Part shown: piece by piece, positions 48,514-60,650 of the stretch
Numbering within the stretch: the stretch's first letter is position 1
How the letters are laid out: the number at the start of each line of letters is the position of its first letter
DNA from: Pardosa pseudoannulata
Taxonomy: Eukaryota > Arthropoda > Arachnida > Araneae > Lycosidae
Direction of reading: 5' to 3'
NCBI GenBank assembly: GCA_032207245.1
Contig: CM063504.1
Span: 22,639,565-22,703,564, forward strand
Length of the DNA stretch: 64,000 bases
The notes under the pieces: generated by a model
What the model saw: the letters and a program-made list of their open reading frames with translations, nothing else
Databases searched by the model: none
Told to the model about the DNA's origin: nothing
Translations under genes and position numbers: made by a program

Positions 48514-49096
48514 AGATGTCTAAAAAAGGGGTAGTTGGAAATTACATGAGTTAAAAGCAATTTTAAAAAGGGAACTCTTTTATAATAAAATAAATGAAAA
48601 AGACCCACGCTCGCTTAAGGTTTTAGGATAATCCGATCAGGCGGAAGCATTTTGAAACAATTTGATTAGCTTGCAAACAGATAAGTTGTCAGTGAGCGCG
48701 TGGACATGGAGCTGTCAACAACACTCTACACTTTTCTTCGACGAAAAAATGAAAATGGTGCAAGTTTTACTTTAACAATGGTTATTATTATCAAGAAGAC
48801 TGTTTTCCATTTGCCTTAACTGTGGATTACAACTTGTGATATATATATATATATATATATATAGGGAAAAAATATTTGTTTTTAATCATTACTATTGAAA
48901 CTATATGTGTGTACCTAGAAGGGCTAATCACAAAGATATTCAACCTTTTGCAATTCCGGGAACCCTTTGAGCTTATTGTTTTCTTGAAAGAACCTCTTGA
49001 TCAAAGAGCAGAAAATATAGAATATCTAAGCTTTATCCTACTCAAATTTACAAAATTATTATTGCATCTTTATTTTAGTACAATACAATCATCTTA
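46553..49096. other. AT-rich region, probably intron of the PLEKHG4-like gene
   Basis: TA/TG microsatellites at 48474-48513 and 48840-48862. The block 48600-48800 is richer in GC, with CCACGC-type sequences at both sides, and may be an old transposon; I could not identify it. Confidence 0.4.
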
Positions 49097-49100
49097 TTAA

Positions 49101-49302
49101 CCCTTTCAAACCTGGTGCACACACATACACATATATATACACACACATTGTACATATATTATATATGAGAGCTGTTTTTCTTGAAAAGCTTGTAATCAGG
49201 ATTTTTTTATTTATTTTTCCTTAGATCTATTTACAATAGCCTAGTTGCAGGCATTTTTTTCAGATCGATTAGCGAAAATAAAAAAAATCAGGTCTGAAAG
49301 GG
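49101..49302. mobile_element. piggyBac-type MITE, 202 bp
   Basis: TTAA on both sides (49097-49100 and 49303-49306). The termini including TTAA are TTAACCCTTTCAAACCTG and, inverted, TTAACCCTTTCAGACCTG, matching 17 of 18. The body is AT-rich with a CA/TA microsatellite. No coding capacity. Confidence 0.85.
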
Positions 49303-50637
49303 TTAAGATATTGAAAGGTAAAGTAACTAATTTTTTTTTATAAGACATTCTATGAATTCAAAGTAACAATATTTTAAATTATAACAAATAAATAAAAAAA
49401 TTATTTTAATGACTTGCAAAATTTAAGACTTTATGAAATTTAAGATTTCAATTTATTTATAAAATATATTTGTTTTATAAGCAATACTTTTAAGAATTCA
49501 ATATTTTATAAAAATTTTAATTTTAGTAAATTTTGGCCCTTTTGACTAAGCAAATACTGATCACTTATGGAACTCCTGTCAAAGTTACGTGAAAACCAGG
49601 TTGAAGACCTCTGGCTAATTGCATTCCTTTTAAACTGATGAACAAATAGCTTATGTGGTGCTTAGTATTATATTTTTAAATCTCTGTGCAATATTCATCT
49701 TTGCTATAGCTAGGTCATTAGTTTAGATTAGGCTAAATTATTTGTTGACTTGTTTCTCCATATTTAGAAAAGTAATGAAGGTAGACATTGATGACATTGG
49801 CATAGAGGAAGCAGTATTGTTGCTTGGAAGGTCTATTTCGCAACATTGAAAGAAGCAATTTCAAGGAATATTTTGACCTTTATTAATGTTTTTAGTGTTG
49901 ATCAAAAGTATTGTACCTATTCAGAGAATGCCAAAAGAGTTGGATGAATTTTTAGGAGGTGTAAAAACTCTACTAACTTTACGTACATAAAAATCAAGAA
50001 TTTTTGACAGTGTAAAACAACAGCAACAATAAAGGTGATGGTTCTGAAACACTTGCTGCTAAGAAACAGAGTCAATCTTTATAAAGCCAAGAAAAAAGAC
50101 TAAAGTACTTCTGATCTCACTGTGATGCAAGATATATATATTATATATATATATATATGAGGAGGTATTCTGTTTTAACAGCTACCCAAATCTTGCAATT
50201 ACTGTTTCAATAAAATGTCGCATGTTGAATTTATATCTTTTGCATCATAGAAGACGCAACCTCAATGCCATTCAAATTAAAGTATAAATTAAATGCTATA
50301 TCCATAAACAAGTTTTCAATTTTTTTTGCAAAGAAATTAAACCATTTATAATTTTTTTTATGAGTTAGTTCTCTTAATCAAATGGCAATGTGCTATTGCA
50401 TACTCAACAATATATCATCATTGCCACAAAAAATTTGGACATTTATAAATTGCGATAAAAACTATCACTAATAATTTTTCTAGTTATAATGAAAATACAA
50501 AGCTCCTAGTGTTAAAAAACCCAGTAATTATTTAACATTTTAATTTTAATGTTTTAAATATTCCCATTTTAATTATTCCATTTTATCCCATTTATTATTT
50601 AATAAAAGAAGAAATTAATCAAATATTAGTAGCATAC
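49303..50637. other. AT-rich DNA, probably intron of the PLEKHG4-like gene
   Basis: A short broken protein-like stretch around 49780-50060 on the + strand (VDIDDIGIEEAVLLLG, then stops) may be a decayed transposon or gene fragment. Otherwise nothing. Confidence 0.4.
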
Positions 50638-50807
50638 CTCTTCAAATGACTGTTCATATTTTAGGCAAGGGGCTTCAGTGGGTGAGACATTTGTTGAAAG
50701 GGAGTCACTCGACAGAAGACTATCGCTTCTTTCTGCTCGCTTGTGTCGAGGCTCTTCATTTTCTGGACTATCTCCAGCTGTACTGGCATCAGTGTAGAAA
50801 CCACTCT
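50638..50807 (-). CDS. PLEKHG4: PLEKHG4-like exon, Ser-rich C-terminal tail
   Basis: 170 bp; phase 1 in, phase 0 out before GTATGC. It encodes an acidic, Ser/Asp-rich disordered segment (SDSLLSSDSLSTNVSPTEAP). No domain; probably regulatory. Confidence 0.7.
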
Positions 50808-51062
50808 CTACAAAAAACACAGAAAATGATGTATGTTGGAGAATACTATCCATAACTTATTTTACTGTAAAATAGTTTTAAAAGTTCAAACATTTTAACT
50901 GTTCAATAAAAATAATTTTGATGCTAAGAAAAGTGTGAATTCTCAAAATTACATATTATATCTTTCAAATATAATTTTTCCCCCTTACATTTATGTTTGT
51001 ACCGTAAACTCTGAATAGCATTTCATTGTAAAAATACTTTGTACTATATTTTATATGTAGTA

Positions 51063-51093
<31 letters not shown>

Positions 51094-51171
51094 TTTTATG
51101 ATTTACGTTTATTTTTAAATTATATAAATTACTTATAATTAACCCTATTATTATTATTATTTACACTTTAC
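50808..51171 (-). other. intron, poly(A) run
   Basis: Holds a run of about 27 A at 51065-51090 and AT-rich sequence; nothing else. Confidence 0.5.
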
Positions 51172-51896
51172 CAGGCTTGCAACTGCTGAGGTACTTTCAA
51201 AAAGGTGAGAAAAGTGACAAATAATACAGAATAAGTTACTAAAAAGTGACTAAACATTGAAAAAAAAAAAAGCGATTTTTTTTTTCTCCCCATGATTACA
51301 GATGCTATTAAGATTTTTCTATTTATTTTAACTCTAAATCAAATGATTCATGCAAGTCGATTCATGCAAGTCATGATTTTAGCGTCAAATACAAAAAAAA
51401 AAAAAAAATAAAAAATTTTGTTTAACACAACTCAACATTGCTTTTTATTCAAGAAAATCTATAAATTAGATTTGAATACATACAATACATTAATTTTATA
51501 ATCACAATTTTCTGCATACATTAATGATGTTTTGAAATATGTACATAGCTAGATTAGAGTATCTAAACAAAAATTGTTAAGAAAAAGAGAAATGTGTGCT
51601 TTGAATTAAATTACTTTAATGTATTAAATGTATATTTCAGTACAAATGTAGATTTCAAGAACTTCTTTACGACTTTTTAAAATCACTCAATTCTGGAAAC
51701 CATATGACTAATTACATTTTAATAAGAAAAATAAGATTAGAGCATCACATTTTTGGTCTTTTATTAAAATATTTTGTTATTAATTCAGATTTTCTTTTTT
51801 TAACAACAGACTTTTGCTGTGATACACCATGAAAAAAGTGACTGTTTACTTAAAAAAGTGACTAAAGGTGAGAAAAGTGACGGAATTGCAAGCCTG
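51172..51896 (+). mobile_element. 6-bp-TSD element, copy 2 (725 bp)
   Basis: It starts CAGGCTTGCAACTGC and ends GAATTGCAAGCCTG. It is flanked by CTTTAC on both sides (51166-51171 and 51897-51902). AAGTGACT and AAAAGTGAC motifs are repeated in the same direction near both ends, like sub-terminal binding repeats. No transposase frame. Very similar to copy 3 along its length. Confidence 0.9.
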
Positions 51897-52437
51897 CTTT
51901 ACTGATAAAGTTTTTATAAATTCCATACTGACAATTTTATGAAAAGTATACATTTCACATACTCTGACATTAATTTGTTAGAATATTCATACAGAAATAA
52001 ATGAAAAGCAGTGTTTGAAATAAATTTATGTTTGTTTATATATCAGCTGTCATATCTTTAATTTGATACTGACATACTAAGAATGAAAAATCTTTTAATC
52101 AGTAAACTTTTACAACCACTTTAAAATAGTTTCAATAATTAAACTCCTGCAAAAGAATTTTTTGCTTTGTCTTTGAAAATTAGTAATATAATAAATAGCT
52201 GTGATCTGGTGACCATTCCAGCTGATCCTGCTTTCAAATATCTAATAAAAACAATTGATTATATGTTTTTATTTATGTGATTAACTGCTTGGAAAATAAC
52301 TTTAGAGCGTGAAAAATTTGACTTTTTTTTAATATTAGCAGTTCGCAGATGGGGTTTAACCACTAGCTGGTAATAAATAGACAGATGCAAAAAATATTTT
52401 AAACTTCTTAGTCCAGTAACAAAAATTCATTTCAAGT

Positions 52438-52508
<71 letters not shown>

Positions 52509-53202
52509 CAATTGGCAAGAATTTCTGCTAAACATAATTTAAATTTTCCAATCATAAGGTGATATCTGAGTACAAGTGTGTGTTTTAAAAATATAGCACA
52601 TTTAATTTTATAAAAAATATGACTTATTCAATATTTCACCACTTTCTTTGCAAAGAATCAAACTCCTATCTATAAAACTATTTCAAAGTTTTGATTACAG
52701 TGAAAATGACTTATTCTATTAATTCTTTAGTATCAAAAACATTCATATGTTTCCTTATTTTATATGCTTGCATTTAAGCAACAATACAGTTTGTTTCACA
52801 ACCTGATTATATGCCGATATAATCACTCAAATAAAACCAATTATTTCAGCAAGGTAGCCATAGTTTTCCACCTCTATGTCACATATGCTACAAAATTACC
52901 AAAGTGAAATTTTATTTAACAAAAATTTCTACCGATGGGTTTTCTAGTATAAAAGAAAAGGTATTTAATTGAACAAAAATTATCAGCAGCTTTTAAAAGT
53001 AGGCTTGAAGATATACTTTAACTTATAAATTTATGAGAAAAAATAATAATTAATAGTATAAATATTTCAAGTTTTTATATAGTGATTCCTGTTTATTGGC
53101 TTCAGTTTTCATAATAAAATATGAAAAACAAAGAAACATTGTTATTTTTGCTGAAAACATTGCCAATCAATATGATTAAGGACTACAATTATAAAACCTT
53201 AC
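51897..53202 (-). other. intron of PLEKHG4-like gene
   Basis: A (TA)n microsatellite of about 31 units occupies 52441-52503. No other feature supported. Confidence 0.5.
52441..52503. repeat. (TA)n microsatellite
   Basis: About 31 pure TA units. Confidence 0.95.
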
Positions 53203-53409
53203 CTGTTGAACATTGTGATTGTTGAGTTAGAGACCTATGTAGTGGCCTTGGGCTGTCACCAGGTTCAAACCCAAGATTTAAAGTTCCATAAAATGAAAAT
53301 GAAGACTGACTGCTACCAGAAGATGATGAAGAACTCACTGAGATGATTGAATTCCTATTGTTTCGTATGTCATACGGTGATACAGCTATAGAATTGCGGA
53401 ATCGGGGAG
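53203..53409 (-). CDS. PLEKHG4: PLEKHG4-like exon, Ser-rich linker
   Basis: 207 bp, phase 1 in and out. It encodes APRFRNSIAVSPYDIRNNRN followed by a poly-serine stretch and GFEPGDSPRPLHRSLTQQ. Low complexity, with several SP/RS sites that could be phosphorylated. Confidence 0.75.
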
Positions 53410-54205
53410 CTGCAATAACAAATTGATACATATTTCCTTTATGGCAGTCAAAATCAAAATAAGGAAATTACATTTAAGATTTTTTATATAGGTTGTTCAA
53501 ATATTTATGTACTATCCAATAAATTAACAAATTATAAGTATATAAATTCCTGGAACTAGTAGGTGACACAGTACACAGGCAGCTGATGGAATAAATAATA
53601 TTGAGATATTTGATAGATTTGCCCAAAAGACCCCCAAAGATTTGCAGAAAATATTTAATGAGAACCCCCTCCCTCCTTTAAGGTGTGGGAGTAACTTAGG
53701 CTAGTGTTTAATGAAAACTTCTCTTTCAGTTTAAATAAATCAGTTATTTTTGAAGTGCAACTCATTCTCACTGTATGAAAGTCAAGTATTCATTCAATGA
53801 AGTCATTTTCTATATTTGCATTCTACATTTATCCTACATTTTTCTATATTCTAAGGGTATTTATTCTAATGCACAAAACAGATGCCATATTAGAAAGTGG
53901 CACTGTGGCAAATATATGGAGCAGTTTTATAAACATAATAGTAAATTGTGAATCTATTAGGAATCCATATTGAGAAAGGGGCAGCCAATGCATGCAGATG
54001 ATTAATAGACTAGAACTGGTCATATATATCTCATTTTTAATGCACTGGTTACATTTTTAAAACTGAGGACATGTTTGACATAATTATGTACTTGCACCAC
54101 AATACAGGCTTAAACTACATCTGAATGTGAAACAAATTTAAACATATTCAGTAAAATACTACTGAGTAGAAATTTGGTAATAATAGAGGTATTAATTAAA
54201 ATTGT

Positions 54206-54283
<78 letters not shown>

Positions 54284-54532
54284 CAGATAAGCTACAGTGC
54301 ATTATTTTCATTTTTATCACTGGAGATTAATATGTATGTATTACATCTAGGTTGTAAAATGAATGTAAATTCTTTAATATTTATTTTGGAAGTATTAGAA
54401 AAAATAATTGCTATGGAATTCTTAGTAAATGACAGGTTGATCAGCTTGCAAACTAATAATGCATTTTTTAGCTTGTTAATTTGCTTAGGATGCAATTTCG
54501 ATCAGTTTTTAAAAAATATTAATTAAGGCAGG
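53410..54532 (-). other. intron, TA microsatellite
   Basis: A long (TA)n tract lies at 54210-54281. No gene. Confidence 0.5.
54210..54281. repeat. (TA)n microsatellite
   Basis: About 36 pure TA units. Confidence 0.95.
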
Positions 54533-54701
54533 GTGTTTGGGTTTGAAAGAGTATGATTAACTATTTTGCTGCACAAGTGTTAATGAGACTGGGACCTACT
54601 GCTTGAAGCTGATTCTGAGCAGCTATGAACATCCATGTTAGCAGTGAGATTCGAACTCGTAAATTCTGGTACCAAAGAGCAGCACCTTACTTGTTTAGCC
54701 T
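54533..54701 (-). repeat. tRNA-derived SINE (family B) with 9-bp target duplication
   Basis: Flanked by the direct repeat TAAGGCAGG (54524-54532 and 54702-54710), a target duplication for a LINE-mobilised insertion. On the minus strand it reads AAGGTGCTGCTCTTTGGTAC, B box AGTTCGAATCTC, then the family body CAGTAGGTCCCAGTCTCATTA. Confidence 0.75.
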
Positions 54702-54710
54702 AAGGCAGGA

Positions 54711-55236
54711 TGTAAATAAGATAAACTAGTTCAATTTTTAACACTACTGCAAATTTTCTTTAACATTAGGGCTATAATTAGATAGGGACCTGTTTAAAAC
54801 CAACTAAATGGTTCTGAACATCCATGACAACAGTAGTACCTATATAATGCAAAACCCAAATGCATCAACCTATTTCAGCCCTCAAACAGCAAATAACATA
54901 CGTAAAATTGCAAACATAAAGTTGTTTAACCTCGTATACTTAAATGCTATTTAAGTTATTGCTGCTGTTAGTGATAACAACATATGTAAAAAAAAGTAGA
55001 ATTTCATTTAAGGAAAAAGAATATTTCTAACAAAAAAACTCCCCACATTTAGTTATAATAAAGCAATTAAAAATGCTTTAATTGTATCATTATTATTCCT
55101 TAATAAAACTGCTTGCTACTAAAGAAAAGCACAGCTCCATTCATTATATCCCAAAAATAAATTATCTTTATTAAAAATTTTTATCTAGAAGTAATGCACA
55201 ACTTATTATATTAAAGAATATTGCATGATACATTAC
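54711..55236 (-). other. intron, nothing recognised
   Basis: AT-rich; no gene or clear element. Confidence 0.5.
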
Positions 55237-55353
55237 CTCTAGCTAGCTGATGAATGCTGATAGACCTGTCACTAATCTGATCTTCACTAGGCTTGATATC
55301 TAAACATGGCTTGTTTCCAATACCCATGGAAGACATTTCAGCAAGGCGATTTT
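55237..55353 (-). CDS. PLEKHG4: PLEKHG4-like exon, conserved post-PH segment
   Basis: 117 bp, phase 1 in and out. It encodes NRLAEMSSMGIGNKPCLDIK followed by PSEDQISDRSISI. This short block after the PH domain is a hallmark of the PLEKHG4 group and is the best evidence for the family assignment. Confidence 0.85.
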
Positions 55354-55982
55354 CTGTTTAGAATATCATACTCATTAATATTTATTAAAATACATTTCTA
55401 AGATTGATATAATAGATGATGATATTACATTTATCTAGTATTCCCATAAAGACTACTAAAAAAGGATTTATAAGGAGCTTTGGTTTACTCTATATAATTC
55501 ATTTGAGCACTCAACCCCCCCCCCCCAGCTGCATATTGATTATACAGAAATCAGTAGCTCCTATTTTTTTTAATTACAAATATGCACATACTATAGTAAG
55601 TTTATTAATTATTGTAATAAATTTCTGAATTTAAAATTTTGAAAATTGATTTCTGCCAAATTATAAAGTACATCTAACCCTTATTTAAGATTTGACATTG
55701 CAAAGCTTATAATAATAATAATAATAATAAATATTAAAATATCTGCACCATGAATGAGTAATAACAATGATACTTTAATTTATCAAAGTCTACGAAATCT
55801 GTACACACAAAATTTAGCTTTTAGTTGGGATTTTACAGAAACCTTAGAATACTTTCTTAACAATATGAATTATTTAGGCCAGTAAACAACATAAAATACT
55901 TGAAAATAACTCTTTATTACATCACAAAACAGCATCATTAGTAAAAAATAAGCATAATTTAAAAAACAAAATAGTAATTTAC
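55354..55982 (-). other. intron, nothing recognised
   Basis: A C run near 55516-55528 and an (ATA)n tract near 55710-55730. No gene. Confidence 0.5.
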
Positions 55983-56160
55983 CTCTGTTTTTAACCGCCT
56001 GCTTGACAAGTATTTTGCGTAGATCTGATACCCAAGAAGCTTTCACCTCTGGATTTGGTGCTTGCAGTAAAAATGTGTCATTCAATTTTCTTTTACGAAA
56101 CCAGATTTCAAATTTTGTAGGACTATCACCAATTTGTTCTGTGATTCCTAAATCAGTAGT
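55983..56160 (-). CDS. PLEKHG4: PLEKHG4-like exon, C-terminal half of PH domain
   Basis: 178 bp, phase 0 in, phase 1 out before GTAAAT. It encodes TTDLGITEQIGDSPTKFEIW, then FRKRKLNDTFLLQAPNPEVK and the final PH helix ASWVSDLRKILVKQAV with its invariant Trp. This is the normal end of a PH domain following a DH domain. Confidence 0.88.
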
Positions 56161-57205
56161 CTGCAAAAAGAAAATAATAGTATGCTTCAATATATTTTCC
56201 ATTTAGAATTTTAATAAACATCAACATTAGTCTCAAATAATTAGGAAATAATTGCTTTTATATTTTTAATATATTTTTTATTTATTTTATATCAGTATCA
56301 ATCATTCTCATCTTGAAAGGATAAAATAAACTTTAATTCATAGTACTTTGTTGCTGTCTTAGAAAACTCAAAACACATTTTGTATCTACATAAAATGCTA
56401 CAGTTTTTAAATGTTAAACTACTTTATTCTGAATGACAGAATCTTCTAGAATTTCTTCTTTTTTTTCAGTTCTTAAACTAAAAACAAAAAGCTTAAAGGA
56501 CAGAGTGTATAATAAAAGACCCGTGTGGATTCATTTCAACATACAATGTCTGGCCAAGTCTTTAAAACTAAAATAGTAATGAAGAAAAATTTATCTCAAT
56601 TTTAAATTCTTCTGTTACTCTAGGCATTATTGCAGAAGTCACCAGAATCAAAATTTTTAAAATTTGATATATCAATAGAAAGTGCTTTTGGAAGAATAGT
56701 TCTGAAGAGAATATTATTTTTGTCTACTAACTTCATTTCTATATTGATGTTGAAACTAATGATGAGAATTTACAGCTGGAATTAGTGTAATTTTGTGTTG
56801 AAATAAAATATATAAGATTATAAATTTCTCTAATCATTTTTAAATCAACCAATTTCTTTAATTACTATATAAGAATATTTTAACCATGTTCAGTAACACA
56901 CATTTACAAGAAGTATTTTTAAAATTATAAAACTAAAGAAATATCAGATTAATAAACCAACATATGCATTTTATAAATACCTACAGTTTAACAAATCTAA
57001 TCCAGAGTTATAAAAAGATGGTTAATGAAAAGCATTGTTAAGTGCCTTAAAAGTAACAAATTTTATTTAATAATTTACATAACTTGATAAAACTGATTTC
57101 AAATTTAACAAGATCTCTAACATGGACATGTTTTGTTTAAACGAAATACACCCATGTATTTTACTTAATGCATCTCTTGGTGGTGTAAAGTTGTTTTACC
57201 TGCCT
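56161..57205 (-). other. intron, nothing recognised
   Basis: About 1 kb of AT-rich DNA without a supportable feature. Confidence 0.5.
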
Positions 57206-57946
57206 CAGGCTTGCCACCGCTGAGGTACTTTCAAAAAGGTGAGAAAAGTGACAAATAATACAGAATAAGTGACTAAAAAGTGACTAAACATTGAAAAAAA
57301 AAAAAAAGCGATATTTTTCTCCTTTTGATTACACATGCTATTGTTAAGATTTTTCTATTTATTTTAACTCTAAACCAAATGATTCATGCAAGACATAATT
57401 TTAGAGTCAAATACAAAAAAATTAAAAATTTTGTTTAACACAACTCAACATTGCTTTTTATTAAAAAAAAATCTATAAATTAGATTTGAATACATACAAT
57501 ACATTTATTTTATAATCACAATTTTCTGCATATATTAATGATGTTTTGAAATATGTACATGGCTAGATTAGAGTATCTAAACAAAAATTGTGAAGGAAAA
57601 GGGAAATGTGTGCTTTGACGTAAATTACTTTAATGTATTAAATGTACATTTCAGTACAAATGTAGATTTCAGGAGCTTCTTTACGACTTTTTAAAATCAC
57701 TAAATTCTGGAAACCATACTAATTACATTTTAATAAGAAAAATAAGATTAGAGCATCCCATTTTTGGTCTTTTATTAAAATATTTTGTTATTAATTCAGA
57801 TTTTCTTTTTTCAACAACTGCTTTTGCTGTGATACACCATGAAAAAAGTGACTAAAAGTGATTGTTTACTTAAGAAAGTGACTAAAAGTGATCAACTGTA
57901 AAAAGAAGTGACTAAAGGTGAGAAAAGTGACGGAATTGCAAGCCTG
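57206..57946 (+). mobile_element. 6-bp-TSD element, copy 3 (741 bp)
   Basis: It starts CAGGCTTGCCACCGC and ends GAATTGCAAGCCTG. The flanks are CTGCCT (57200-57205) and TTGCCT (57947-57952), matching at five of six. It keeps more sub-terminal AAGTGACTAAAAGTGA repeats at its right end than copies 1 and 2. It sits in an intron of the RhoGEF gene. Confidence 0.88.
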
Positions 57947-58022
57947 TTGCCTGTAGTACTGTATAAAAAATAAAAATTTATACTATTTAGACATTACCAA
58001 TATGGAACAAGGCTAAATTTAC

Positions 58023-58202
58023 CTTTATGCTATGTTTGTACTGATACATTTCATAGCCCTTTCTTTGTGGATCTCTTCTTGCTTTGCTAAAGAGGATAAG
58101 GTCTTCAAAGAGGAACACATGTCTCATACATTTACGAGATCTTCCTTGCCATACTATAAATTCATCTTGCCTAAGGAGACGGCCTTGTTCTTTGACATTT
58201 AC
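58023..58202 (-). CDS. PLEKHG4: PLEKHG4-like exon, N-terminal half of PH domain
   Basis: 180 bp, 60 codons, phase 0 in and out. It encodes VNVKEQGRLLRQDEFIVWQG and MRHVFLFEDLILFSKARRDP. The VFLFEDLILFSK strands are the classic start of a DH-associated PH domain. Confidence 0.9.
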
Positions 58203-58985
58203 CTACAAATAAAAATTATATTTTGAGCTAAATATTTTACACAAAAATTAAGTTATCTTCAAACTATGACTTTTTAATATATTATATTCTAGTAGAAAGT
58301 AACTTTAACGTGTAACTTTTTAAATGGAATTAGTTGAACAATATAATCCTAAAACACAACAAAAACTGAAATATTTCATTATAACCATTTGGTATAGTTC
58401 TCATAATTATTATTTAAAAGGAAAAAACTATCTATTATTCTAAAACTTTGTACTGCATACATTATACAACCAAATATTCTAAAATATCTTTTCAGCTGCC
58501 CAATCTGCCAAAATTCAATACACATAAAATATCCAAAATTCAAATCCAAAAATTCAATACACATAAAATATTTTGGTTTAAGATCTACATACACCAAATT
58601 TCAACCATCTGACTTGTCATACTTTTGAGCTATGCTCACAATAAATTAATTATAATTTCAAAAGTGTTTTAATGTTTCAGATTAAAGATGATTTCATAAA
58701 CATCCATCAAACTTTTCAAAATAAAATTTAAGATGACTTCAATATTTTCTTTAGACTGTTTCATAGTGTAAAATTTTTATTTACACATCAATGTATTCAC
58801 ATAACAATTTGTAAATGATCACAACATAGTGCTACTCTAAGAAATTAAAAGCCATGAATATACATAATGCATGCATAAATATATAGAATAAATTATATTA
58901 AAAAAAAGTTTCCCTTCTAACAGAATTTCCAGAAATATACATATTAGATAAACAATAAAATTATAGTTTAAAAAAAAAAACTTAC
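58203..58985 (-). other. intron, nothing recognised
   Basis: A block near 58500-58570 has two short direct copies of CAATACACATAAAATAT. No gene. Confidence 0.5.
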
Positions 58986-59063
58986 ATCAGAATCTTTTAA
59001 GGCATCCATAGCTAGCAAGTCATTTCCATGTCTAAGTTGGAAACGAACCATTTCTTCAGCAGC
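58986..59063 (-). CDS. PLEKHG4: PLEKHG4-like exon, end of DH domain
   Basis: 78 bp, 26 codons, phase 0. It encodes EEMVRFQLRHGNDLLAMDAL, the last DH helix leading into the PH domain. The wording is very close to vertebrate puratrophin-1. Confidence 0.88.
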
Positions 59064-59304
59064 CTGAAATCAAATAAATAGGAACAATATAAATTACTGA
59101 ATTTACTTATTTTGCACTATACATTTCAGATCACAGGAAATGTTATTATAGTTCACTAATTTTCTTTGTTACCGTATATAGAATTTATAATCGAGTTTTA
59201 AATGTGAGAACAAAAGATAAAGCAGGGGTAGTTACTAAGGAAAGAAACAATTTACTTATCTTTAAGCAAAAGATATTAAAAACACAATGTAGGCAATTTT
59301 ATTA

Positions 59305-59379
<75 letters not shown>

Positions 59380-59422
59380 CTCAAAACAACATTAGTGAAT
59401 TTCTCCAATGGTTATTACATAC
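59064..59422 (-). other. intron with (CA)n-(TA)n microsatellite
   Basis: The microsatellite lies at 59305-59376. Nothing else. Confidence 0.6.
59305..59376. repeat. (CA)n-(TA)n microsatellite
   Basis: About 10 CA units, then about 25 TA units. Confidence 0.95.
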
Positions 59423-59566
59423 CTTTAAAGCCTTATGTTCGGTCTCTCTTTCAGGACATTCTTTAAGTAATTGCTTTAAAAGTAAAGCATACTTCCCCAT
59501 TCGCTGTACAGGTTTCAGCAGGTAACTAGCCAAGTCCATTTTATCTTGTAATTCTAGCTGCTTTTT
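59423..59566 (-). CDS. PLEKHG4: PLEKHG4-like exon, DH domain core
   Basis: 144 bp, 48 codons, phase 0. It encodes MDLASYLLKPVQRMGKYALL and then LKQLLKECPERETEHKALK. LLKPVQRMGKY is the most conserved DH helix and contacts the GTPase; all its key residues are present. Confidence 0.93.
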
Positions 59567-60098
59567 CTGAAAAGTAAGAAATTTAATGCAACAAGACCTA
59601 TTTTAAATTATTAGTTGCACAAATCTGTGCACATAAACACATACAAGCTATTAGTCCAAACTGTCTATATTTTAATATGATTCTGCATTAAATTATTAAG
59701 AGAAAAATTTTAAAGCTTTCTAAAACAACAGGCTTTAATTAAAATAAATCATTTTTAAAATTAACATACAACATTTTATATTTAATATATGTTATCATTA
59801 TACCCTGCAGTACAGTCATAATATTCTCATATATTTTGATGTGAACTCCATCTTACAAATGATTTTCAGTGTCCAAATTGTTAGTGTATTAATATTTAGT
59901 CTAAATCATGGAATCTGTTAATGGGAGTAATACAGTCTTTTTTGCTTTGTTTCACAAAATATATGGAGTATATAAAATAGAGTATAAATATTCTAAAACC
60001 CTACACTTTTTTTTTTTACATATTTAAAAAAAATTAAGGTTTATAATATAGTCTAAATCCACAGATACTGAGTTTAAAATTCTTTATATTCTGCTTGT
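59567..60098 (-). other. intron segment, nothing recognised
   Basis: AT-rich; no element. Confidence 0.5.
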
Positions 60099-60420
60099 GG
60101 GAACCACAGTAGCTCAGTCAGCAAAGGTATTGATCTCATAATCAGAGGGTTGCAGGTTTGAGACTCAGGCCAGCCAAAGATCTGCTCTGTATTTTAATGG
60201 CAAATGGGGGTGCGTTTATGGTCAGTGGCAGGCCAAGCAAAAACTTGTAACCAAGTACTTGGTTTCTGCTTTTAAATTACAAGGACCCACTTCATTTATT
60301 TGTGTTGTCCCAGGGAGTAATGATGGCAGCCTATAGTGTGCTCCTATAATAAAATGGCCTACAAATATCTGTGGCTTGGCAGTAATGAATGCTATAAGAG
60401 CAAGTACCCCTGCTTAATAA
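60099..60420 (+). repeat. tRNA-Met-like SINE (family A)
   Basis: The head GTAGCTCAGTCAGCAAAGG, CTCATAA anticodon loop and B box GGTTTGAGACTC (60155-60166) resemble tRNA-Met. An unrelated ~240-bp body and a TAATA-rich end follow. A second, interrupted copy is at 44595-44800. Confidence 0.65.
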
Positions 60421-60650
60421 TATTCTGTGAAAATAAAATATGTGCCATCAAGGATGATTAATATTTTATAAATCTTCAAATTTTACTTATTTTAATTAAT
60501 AATAATTAAAATGCAGTTCATTATATATTAAAATATGCTTCTTTTAATTAATATTAATTAAAAGAGAACATATTACAGACACACACAAATTCTCTCTAAA
60601 AGAACTGGTTCAACAATCATACATTTTGAAGTAACAATATAATAGTAGAT
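60421..60650 (-). other. intron segment, nothing recognised
   Basis: AT-rich. Confidence 0.5.

Noticed and set aside
50646..50855. 69-codon plus-strand ORF
   Set aside because: Antisense to a PLEKHG4-like exon.
60099..60170. tRNA-Met gene
   Set aside because: The acceptor stem does not pair and the sequence runs into a SINE body.
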